The notes under the pieces: generated by a model
Databases searched by the model: none
Seen by the model: only the letters and a program-made list of their open reading frames with translations
Told to the model about the DNA's origin: nothing
Shown: positions 6,214 to 12,251 of the stretch, in pieces
Layout: every line of letters begins with the position of its first letter
How positions within the stretch are numbered: the stretch's first letter is position 1
Translations under genes and position numbers: made by a program
Assembly: GCA_002320665.1 (NCBI GenBank)
Contig: DCKO01000053.1
Location: 960 to 13,210 of the forward strand
Reading direction: 5' to 3'
From: Micavibrio sp. UBA1672
GTDB taxonomy: Bacteria > Pseudomonadota > Alphaproteobacteria > Micavibrionales > Micavibrionaceae
Length of the DNA stretch: 12,251 nucleotides

Positions 6214-7965
6214 CTATCGATTGTTTGGTTTTGAACTTTCTTGATATTTGTCCCAGAGTATTTTAAATAAGCCCGACTGGTCTTTTAGCTCTTTAAACGT
6301 GCCCATTTGTACAATCTTTCCTTGATCCATTACGACAACTTGATCGAATTTTCCAAGCAGATGCAGCCGGTGGATAGAAGAAATGACGGTACAATCTGCG
6401 AAATGCTTGAAGATATTTTCATAAATGGATAATTCGTTATGTGCATCAACCGAAGATGTTGGTTCATCCATCAAAATAATGCTGCTATTTTTTGCGGCCA
6501 ACATACCGCGTGCCAAAGCAAGCCTTTGTCGTTCGCCCCCAGATAGCGTAACCCCTTTTTCGCGCACGTCTGTATCAAGACCATTTGGTAAGCGGTCTAG
6601 CACACGGTCAAAGCAAGCCAACCGCGTAGCTTCCAATACTTCATTTTCAGGATAATCAATGCCTACGGTAATGTTATAACCAATCGTATTTTCAAAAATT
6701 TCAGGTTCCTGCGGTATTAACGTTGTTGTGCTGAATAGCGGTAACAGCGTATTTAAAGCCTGACTGTCAAGATTCAAATTAACTGATTGTGGCTCATACA
6801 AGCCTCGCATGATTGCCATTAGTGATGATTTGCCAGAACCACTCTCGCCAACCAACGCAATCTTTTCACCCTTGGAAAAAGATAACCCTATATCTTGAAG
6901 GGTTTTCTTTCCAGCTTCATATTCAAAATCTAGGTTTGAAATTTTGATGTCATTCCAGCTTTCTAATTTTTCCAAACCCTTAGCATCCACCTTTTCCCAT
7001 GCTTCCAAAATAGTTTTTGCTGATTGAAAGTCTGTCGTTTTTTGAAGAAGGTCTTGGTACCAGCCCGCCACTTTAAAAAATGTTGAATTCAATTGGCGCA
7101 TATATTGGTAAACAGCAGCAACATTCCCCGCTAGCAAAACGCCTTTTCCTGCAATTTGAAGAAAAATGTAAAGAAACGTAATCCCAACTTCTAAAATAAG
7201 GTTCATCACTGAAACAGTTAGCCATTTGAATTGATTAACAACGGTTTCTGCTTGCATGTAGGGCTTAAAGCCTTGTTCAATACGATGGTTTAATTCTTTT
7301 TCGGTTCGCCGCCCTAATCGAAGCGTAATAATCGTTTTGATGTTGCTGATATAATCGAACAATGTCGCCGCTACTTTGTGGTCGCGTTCATTTAAGCTAT
7401 GATACAGGGCAACCAGCTTTGTATCGAAAAGCCTCATGATTAATAAAGACAGAAGAATTACACCCACAGCCACTAAAGCCACAGGCCAAGATAAAATGCT
7501 TAATGTAATCAATGGCCCCCAAATCAGCATGAAATATTCAGTATGTGAAGCCAAACCGACCGCGAACCAGTGGATGCTATCAGCCGCCCTGTTGATACGA
7601 TTAATCGTGTCGCCTGAATGATGGTCGGTATGCCACTTTAAAGGCAGTTCTGTAGCTGCATGGTAATACTTGTTTATGAAATTTTGTTTTGTTTTATAGG
7701 CTGCACCGAAATGGAAGTAGCAGCCTACACGGTGAAAAACATTGAACCATATAAAAGAAACTATCCATGCGCCAGCCCACCAAGCGATTTCACTGATCAT
7801 ATCATCCGGCTGTGTTTGAAGGACATTCAAAACATTCGCAAAAATTAACGGTTGGACGATTGTCGCTAACTGCGAAATCACATGCAGGAAAAGGGCCAAT
7901 GCAATTTTCCACCTGCATCCTTCAGCATATCGCCATAACTCTTTAAAAAATAAAATATAAGCCAT
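6214..7965 (-). CDS. ABC exporter half-transporter, transposon cargo
   Basis: A 583-residue fused membrane-ATPase protein. The N-terminal about 320 residues hold some six hydrophobic segments (for example at about 16-40, 60-80, 140-180 and 245-295), the layout of a type-I ABC exporter membrane domain. The ATPase domain is complete: Walker A GESGSGKSS near 371-379, Q-loop IPQEPEIF, signature LSGGERQRLALARG near 474, Walker B ILMDEP with catalytic Glu near 497-502, D-loop SSVD, and a switch His in SSIHR near 530. It should dimerise in the inner membrane and export a substrate using ATP; multidrug, lipid or peptide export are all possible. It lies 11 nt behind the resolvase stop codon, with only an AAGAAAAGAAA purine run as ribosome-binding site, so the two are probably co-transcribed. 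It lacks the C39 or CLD domain of RTX-type secretion ATPases. Confidence 0.92.
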   Translation of the reverse strand: MAYILFFKELWRYAEGCRWKIALALFLHVISQLATIVQPLIFANVLNVLQTQPDDMISEIAWWAGAWIVSFIWFNVFHRVGCYFHFGAAYKTKQNFINKYYHAATELPLKWHTDHHSGDTINRINRAADSIHWFAVGLASHTEYFMLIWGPLITLSILSWPVALVAVGVILLSLLIMRLFDTKLVALYHSLNERDHKVAATLFDYISNIKTIITLRLGRRTEKELNHRIEQGFKPYMQAETVVNQFKWLTVSVMNLILEVGITFLYIFLQIAGKGVLLAGNVAAVYQYMRQLNSTFFKVAGWYQDLLQKTTDFQSAKTILEAWEKVDAKGLEKLESWNDIKISNLDFEYEAGKKTLQDIGLSFSKGEKIALVGESGSGKSSLMAIMRGLYEPQSVNLNLDSQALNTLLPLFSTTTLIPQEPEIFENTIGYNITVGIDYPENEVLEATRLACFDRVLDRLPNGLDTDVREKGVTLSGGERQRLALARGMLAAKNSSIILMDEPTSSVDAHNELSIYENIFKHFADCTVISSIHRLHLLGKFDQVVVMDQGKIVQMGTFKELKDQSGLFKILWDKYQESSKPNNR

Positions 7966-7976
7966 ATTTTCTTTTC

Positions 7977-8543
7977 TTAATCTATTTGTCGATTTTGCGC
8001 CAGAACTCTGGAAACAGTGGCTTCTGATACATTATAAAGCCTTGCCATTTGTGCTCCGGTTTTACGGCCTGAGAGAACATTTTCGACGATGTCTTTTTTC
8101 TGATCATCACGAAGTTTTGGCCTACGGCCACCGACACGGCCTTCAGCTCTCGCGGCATCAAGGCCGGCCTTTGTACGTTCACGGATCATTTCCCGCTCGA
8201 ACTCTGCAAATGCTCCGACCATCTGCATCATCATCCGTCCTGCGGCGTTGGTGGTATCTATGGATTCCGTCAGGCTTTTAAACCCTGCGCCAACATTATC
8301 AATTTTTTCCATGATGACGAGAAGGTCTTTCAGTGATCGAGACAAGCGATCCAGCTTCCAGACTACGACGACATCATCCTTGCGAAGTTGATCGAGCATA
8401 GTGTGAAGCGCCGGGCGATCCCAACGTCCGCCGGAAGCATTCTCCTCAAATGTTTTTTCAACGCCGACTTCTTTAAATGCTTTGATCTGCAATCTTGCAT
8501 TCTGATCATCGCCTTTCGAGATGCGGCTATATCCAAAAATCAC
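7977..8543 (-). CDS. tnpR: Serine resolvase/invertase of the Tn3 element
   Basis: A 188-residue serine site-specific recombinase of the resolvase/invertase family. The N-terminal catalytic domain has GYSRIS with nucleophile S9 and WKLDRLSRS with Arg66 and Arg69, and the E-helix runs through EFEREMIRERTKAGLDAA (about 114-131). The C-terminus (about 155-185) is a helix-turn-helix (TGAQMARLYNVSEATVSRVL) for res-site binding. It resolves the cointegrate made by the transposase and probably represses both divergent promoters, as in Tn3. The start is GTG at 8541-8543, supported by AAAGGA upstream; the size is normal for the family. The ABC exporter follows in the same operon. Confidence 0.95.
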   Translation of the reverse strand: MIFGYSRISKGDDQNARLQIKAFKEVGVEKTFEENASGGRWDRPALHTMLDQLRKDDVVVVWKLDRLSRSLKDLLVIMEKIDNVGAGFKSLTESIDTTNAAGRMMMQMVGAFAEFEREMIRERTKAGLDAARAEGRVGGRRPKLRDDQKKDIVENVLSGRKTGAQMARLYNVSEATVSRVLAQNRQID

Positions 8544-8683
8544 ACTCTATCCTTTCAAAAACGTTCGTTTAGAAAAGGCTTTTGGCTGTTATGTATTTAC
8601 GCGCAGTTTGTGCTTGCAAAAACCTCTTTCACTATTTACTCAAAAGGTAACGCGTTTCAGCAAGAAAAGAAAGGGTATTTCAC
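8544..8683. promoter_or_regulatory. Divergent promoter region and probable res site
   Basis: The 140-bp gap between divergent resolvase and transposase genes is where Tn3 elements keep their res site and both promoters. The sequence shows an inverted repeat AAACG-TT-CGTTT (about 8560-8571), further ACGCG-like half-sites near 8600 and 8650, and GTTTGTGCTTGCAAAAAC near 8606-8623. These could be resolvase subsites, but I cannot define the three subsites exactly. No promoter hexamers are convincing by eye. Confidence 0.5.
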
Positions 8684-11600
8684 ATGCCACGTATGAATAT
8701 TCTCAGTAACAGTGAAAAAGATGAGTTTGACACCCCTCCAATTTTTAACAGTGCGCAGAGAAAACCGTTTTTTGAAACACCGCCTGAGCTCATGCAGGAA
8801 GTTAACAAACTTCGTACACCGGCCAACAAAATTGCGTTTGTTTTAGCCTATGGATATTTCAGCGCCGGAAAACGGTTCTTTTTGTCTAAACGCTATCATC
8901 GATCCGATATTGAGTATGTCTCCCGTAAATTAGGTTTTGCTCTCGATGCATTTGATCCTACGCTATATCCTCAAAGAACCGCTCATTATCATCAAACGCT
9001 TATTTTAACGCTTTGTGGTTTCAAAGTCTGGGGACGTGACACAGAAAACTTCATCCACCAAGAAATCCGCTCTATGGTTCTCTCAAACCTAAAGCCTAAT
9101 CTTATTTTTTGGCGCTGTGTCGATTTGATGATCAGGGAGAAAATTCAAATCCCCGGATATAACCGGATTTCCGACATAATCCTGAAAGCGTTACAAGCGC
9201 GTAAAAATGATCTGACGGCATTAATTCAAGCCTCTTTAAATACAGAAAATCAGGCACTTTTAGATGGATTGTTTCGTAAAGATGACGATATTAACCAAAA
9301 TTCTGAGAAAGCACCGTACAAGCTGACAACACTGAAAAAACTTTCACAATCCAGTAAACCTGCAAAAGTCAGCGAAAGACTGGATGATCTGCTCTATTTG
9401 AAAAACCAATATTATCAACTTCAGCCTGTGTTTTCAGCCCTAAATCTGGATCATGAGGCTATCCGGTACTATGCCGGCAGCGTTATCAAATCCAGAATTT
9501 TTCAAATCTCGCGGCGGGAGGAGGAAGATCGCTACTTGCATGTTATCGCCTTCATCGCCCATCAATTTTTCTCATTGCAGGACAATTTGGTGGATGTGTT
9601 TTTAAGCACAGTCAAGGCCTTTGAAAACTCCGCCAGCCGCGAGCATAAAGAGCAATGTTTTGAACGTAGAAAAGAGCAATCACGCTCTATGCAGGTACTC
9701 ATTGATAAAATTGAAACGGATGTATTTGGTGTTTTAGACGATATTCAATCGGTACTGGATGATAGAGGCATTGCACCTGCTTCAAAAATTACAGCAATCA
9801 CAAAATTACTCAAAAACAACCAGTCCAATATTCAAGATGCAAAAGGTCAACATCACAGCGTTAAGCAAGAAATAGAGGACTATGCTTCAGATGATCAATA
9901 TTACGATATTCTTGAAACCCGTTCTTTGAAACTGCAAAAACGGGTTGGCCGCATAATCAAAACGTTGGATTTTCAGGCCGAAAATAGTGCCGACGATTTA
10001 GCACAAGCTCTGAAATATTATAAGGACAAAGATGGAAATATCAATAAATCAGCGCCCTTTAGCTTTCTATCACCAGCAGAGTATCAAGCTGTTTACAGTG
10101 AAAATGGCTCATTTCGCACTTCATTGTACAAGGTGTTTTTATTTCAGCACATTGCTTCGGCGATTAAATCAGGAACTTTCAATTTACTACATTCCTATAA
10201 ATACCAGTCTTTGGATAAGTATATGATCAGCAAAGACAGATGGCAGGACGAAAAAGAGGCTTTGATGCATCGAGCGGGAATGCAGGATTTTAGCAATCCC
10301 CATGAAGTGCTTGAAATATTGGACAAAGCCCTGTACCAGCAATATCAAACAACTAATGCAAATATTGCAGCCGGAGAGAATTTGTTCATCAAAATCAACA
10401 AGAATAAGGCTTATAATATTGTCACGCCAAAACAGGATGAGATTGAGTCCGATCCGCTCAAGCCTTTCTTCCCGGAACAAAATTATGTGCCGCTCACGGA
10501 AATTCTCTCAACCGTCAATCATCACAGTGGTTTTCTAGGAGAGTTTCAGCATTGGCAAAACCGCTACACCAAAAACAGCACCACGAACAAACTGCTGTAT
10601 GCCGGAATCATGGGACTGGGCTGCTCCATCGGCACGCGCAAAATGGCAAAAATTTCCCCGAACATCAAAGAAAATGCGCTGCAACACACCGTCAACTGGT
10701 ATTTCTCACTGGAAAACGTGCAGGCCGCGAATGACGCCGTTATCAAACTTATGGATCAGATGGAGCTGCCAAACATCTATCGGAAAAGTCAAGACACCTT
10801 GCATACAGCCAGTGACGGTCAAAAATTTGAGGTTCGCTCGGAATCCCTGAATGCCAATTATTCCTTCAAATATTTTGGAAAAGGACAGGGCGCGAGCGCC
10901 TACACATTCATTGATGAGCGCAATTTACTCTGGCATTCCCTCGTTTTCAGTGCTTCTGAACGAGAAAGTGCCTATGTTGTTGACGGCCTCATGCGCAATG
11001 ACGTCATCAAAAGTGATATTCATTCCACCGATACGCACGGCTATAGCGAGGCGATTTTTGCCACGACACATATGCTCGGGTTTTCCTATGCACCACGCAT
11101 CAAAAACCTGAAGAAGCAAAGCCTCTACATCTTCAAATCCGGGCATCATGCTGACAAGAGTAACTGGCATATCAAGCCTGATAATTACGTGAACGCCGAT
11201 CTTATTATCCAGAATTGGGATGATATTTTAAGATTGATCGCCACGATTAGACTCAAGGAAACCAGTGCTTCTGATATATTCAGGCGTCTCAATTCATATT
11301 CGAGACAGAACGTTTTATATAAAGCTCTGAAAGCTTTTGGGCAGATCGTAAAATCCTTGTTTATTTTACGTTATATCGATGATGTGCAGCTCCGTCAGGA
11401 CATTGAAAAACAGCTCAATAAAGTCGAGCTTTCAAACAGATTCACACGCGCTATTGCTGTTGGAAGTCCGCGCGAATTTCTGCATGCTGAAAAGGAAGAG
11501 CAGGAAATTGCGGAAAGCTGCAACCGGCTCATAAAAAACTCAATTATCTGCTGGAATTATCTGTACCTGTCGCAAAAACTGGCTATGGCTGAAAATGACA

Positions 11601-11743
11601 ATAACAGGCAGATTTTACTGAAGGCAATTTCAACGCATTCACCCATGTCTTGGGCGCATATCAACCTGCTCGGTGAATATGATTTCTCGGACGAAAAGCT
11701 GAAAGATTCTTTTGGCATCAAACCGCCCAAAATGGCGGCATAG
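8684..11743 (+). CDS. tnpA: Tn3-family transposase
   Basis: A 1,019-residue replicative transposase, full length for the family (about 1,000). The N-terminal part carries the Tn3 DNA-binding region; the C-terminal catalytic part is strongly conserved. Landmarks are MGLGCSIGTRKMA at 643-655, TASDGQKFEV with first catalytic Asp D711, the stretch FKYFGKGQGASAYTFIDER, and HSTDTHGYSE with second Asp D783. A likely third acidic residue is E915 (QLNKVE), with spacing close to that of other Tn3-family DDE transposases. It acts on the 38-bp ends and forms cointegrates resolved by the adjacent resolvase. ATG 8684 is preceded by AAAGGG. The stop codon lies 7 nt from the inner edge of the right inverted repeat, as is common. 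No frameshift is seen, so it should be active. Confidence 0.97.
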   Translation: MPRMNILSNSEKDEFDTPPIFNSAQRKPFFETPPELMQEVNKLRTPANKIAFVLAYGYFSAGKRFFLSKRYHRSDIEYVSRKLGFALDAFDPTLYPQRTAHYHQTLILTLCGFKVWGRDTENFIHQEIRSMVLSNLKPNLIFWRCVDLMIREKIQIPGYNRISDIILKALQARKNDLTALIQASLNTENQALLDGLFRKDDDINQNSEKAPYKLTTLKKLSQSSKPAKVSERLDDLLYLKNQYYQLQPVFSALNLDHEAIRYYAGSVIKSRIFQISRREEEDRYLHVIAFIAHQFFSLQDNLVDVFLSTVKAFENSASREHKEQCFERRKEQSRSMQVLIDKIETDVFGVLDDIQSVLDDRGIAPASKITAITKLLKNNQSNIQDAKGQHHSVKQEIEDYASDDQYYDILETRSLKLQKRVGRIIKTLDFQAENSADDLAQALKYYKDKDGNINKSAPFSFLSPAEYQAVYSENGSFRTSLYKVFLFQHIASAIKSGTFNLLHSYKYQSLDKYMISKDRWQDEKEALMHRAGMQDFSNPHEVLEILDKALYQQYQTTNANIAAGENLFIKINKNKAYNIVTPKQDEIESDPLKPFFPEQNYVPLTEILSTVNHHSGFLGEFQHWQNRYTKNSTTNKLLYAGIMGLGCSIGTRKMAKISPNIKENALQHTVNWYFSLENVQAANDAVIKLMDQMELPNIYRKSQDTLHTASDGQKFEVRSESLNANYSFKYFGKGQGASAYTFIDERNLLWHSLVFSASERESAYVVDGLMRNDVIKSDIHSTDTHGYSEAIFATTHMLGFSYAPRIKNLKKQSLYIFKSGHHADKSNWHIKPDNYVNADLIIQNWDDILRLIATIRLKETSASDIFRRLNSYSRQNVLYKALKAFGQIVKSLFILRYIDDVQLRQDIEKQLNKVELSNRFTRAIAVGSPREFLHAEKEEQEIAESCNRLIKNSIICWNYLYLSQKLAMAENDNNRQILLKAISTHSPMSWAHINLLGEYDFSDEKLKDSFGIKPPKMAA

Positions 11744-11750
11744 AAAAAAT

Positions 11751-11788
11751 CTTATTGCTGATTTTGTACCTTTGTGCGTTTAGACCCA
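11751..11788 (-). repeat. Right terminal inverted repeat of the Tn3 element
   Basis: Reverse complement of the left repeat with one mismatch; on the minus strand it begins TGGGTCTAAACGC and ends CAATAAG. It carries the canonical TAAG inner end, while the left copy has TAGG. It supplies the last codons and the TAA of the minus-strand gene from the right flank. Confidence 0.93.
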
Positions 11789-12174
11789 AAAATATGACGG
11801 GCATAATTCCAATATTTGCGCCTAAAATTTTCATCCGCATATTGATGGGGGAAATGTCTTTCTAAAAAATTCAGCGCATCGAGCAGGCGGGCATTTTTAT
11901 AAAAAGCCGTATCATCTGATTTTGAGAATAGGGCGTTTGCAAACACGAAAAGATCATAGGGTGATCTGACATGATATTTTGAAGATGCGCGTAATGACGG
12001 TGCAATCTCCAAAGCCTCACGCGGCGAGTTTATTTTATGCGCCTGTTTTAACAACTGGCCGTATGAAGGGTAAAAGTTTAAGGCAGGCACAAGCCTGCTT
12101 ATAATCTTCGTGATAATACTAAAGACACTGATTGTGACAAGGAAGAAGAGGGCTGCCCAAATCACATATTGCAC
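11752..12174 (-). pseudogene. Membrane-anchored protein of unknown function, truncated by transposon
   Basis: About 129 native residues run into the right inverted repeat, which adds GSKRTKVQNQQ and a TAA. The N-terminus (about 3-30, IWAALFFLVTISVFSIITKI) is one strongly hydrophobic segment, a membrane anchor or uncleaved signal. It is followed by a soluble, largely helical region (SYGQLLKQAHKINSPREALE; DLFVFANALF; LDALNFLERHFPHQY). I do not recognise the family. The start is a GTG at 12172-12174 that overlaps the end of the preceding minus-strand gene by 13 nt, so the two were probably an operon with coupled translation. The C-terminal part is lost; the native length is unknown. It may belong to a membrane-associated system encoded to the right of the window. 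Confidence 0.6.
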
Positions 12175-12251
12175 ATCTCGGTAATCGCGAGGGATTTCTC
12201 TAATCCATCCCTCATGCCGTGCAAAGTCGGGTTAAATCCCATAAAGGTACG
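12162..12251 (-). CDS. 3' end of an unknown minus-strand gene (partial)
   Basis: Minus-strand reading from the right window edge is open for 29 codons to a TGA at 12162-12164 and includes NPTLHGMRDGLEKS. It overlaps the GTG start of the truncated membrane protein by 13 nt, which supports it being a real gene end. It is too short to name. Confidence 0.45.
   Translation of the reverse strand, partial: RTFMGFNPTLHGMRDGLEKSLAITEMCNM

Larger units (their letters stand above)
6146..11788. mobile_element. Tn3-family transposon with ABC exporter cargo, 5,643 bp
   Basis: The ends are 38-bp inverted repeats in the Tn3 style (outer end like GGGTCT, inner end TAAG or TAGG). Inside are a Tn3-type transposase, a serine resolvase transcribed divergently, a 140-bp gap for the res site, and one passenger gene, an ABC exporter. 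All three genes appear intact, so the element may be active. The five bases outside each end (AGTAT on the left, AAAAT on the right) do not match, so no target duplication is seen. It interrupts a gene on each side, and these two genes are unrelated to each other. Confidence 0.93.

Noticed and set aside
6214..7965. ABC exporter as the type I secretion pump for the RTX protein
   Set aside because: It lies inside a transposon, on the opposite strand, with no membrane-fusion protein gene and no C39/CLD domain; its place as resolvase-linked cargo explains it better.
8388..8709. Plus-strand open frames over the resolvase start and the res gap
   Set aside because: They overlap the conserved resolvase N-terminus and the regulatory gap, and their translations look like out-of-frame reading.
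6141..11793. AGTAT / AAAAT as a degenerate target-site duplication
   Set aside because: Only three of five AT-rich bases match, and shifting the ends by one or two bases does not improve it.

Overview
The window comes from an AT-rich bacterial genome with compact genes, Shine-Dalgarno starts and intrinsic terminators. Ankyrin-repeat and RTX proteins, a Ti-type (TraA-like) relaxase-helicase remnant and a Tn3-family transposon together fit an accessory region of a proteobacterial chromosome or plasmid. An alphaproteobacterium, possibly host-associated or predatory, is my best guess. That is an inference from gene families; nothing in the window fixes the taxon.

Left part (1-4935). An ankyrin-repeat protein open at the left edge is followed by a short regulatory-looking segment with a 12-codon ORF and a perfect 38-nt palindrome. 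A HAD-like phosphohydrolase comes next, then a 991-residue M10/serralysin-type RTX protein built for type I secretion that ends at a clear intrinsic terminator. The RTX protein lacks the usual third zinc-binding histidine. No type I secretion genes lie beside it.

Middle (4936-6182). After a non-coding stretch with two mutually exclusive hairpins come a small Mrr-like restriction endonuclease and, overlapping it by 7 nt, a fragment of a TraA/TrwC-like relaxase-helicase. The fragment is cut off by the left end of a transposon.

Transposon (6146-11788, 5,643 bp). This Tn3-family element has 38-bp terminal inverted repeats (37/38 matching). A full-length transposase on the plus strand diverges from a serine resolvase on the minus strand, with a 140-bp gap that is the likely res site. 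The cargo is one ABC exporter half-transporter placed 11 nt behind the resolvase, apparently in the same operon.

Right part (11789-12251). Two minus-strand genes overlap by 13 nt: the 3' end of an unknown gene, and a membrane-anchored protein of unknown function truncated by the right transposon end. The two flanking genes point into the transposon from opposite sides, are unrelated, and have no target-site duplication. The present arrangement is therefore not a simple insertion: a transposon-mediated rearrangement, recombination between copies, or an assembly join is needed. Both truncated genes use the same inverted-repeat sequence to encode an identical 11-residue tail and a stop codon.
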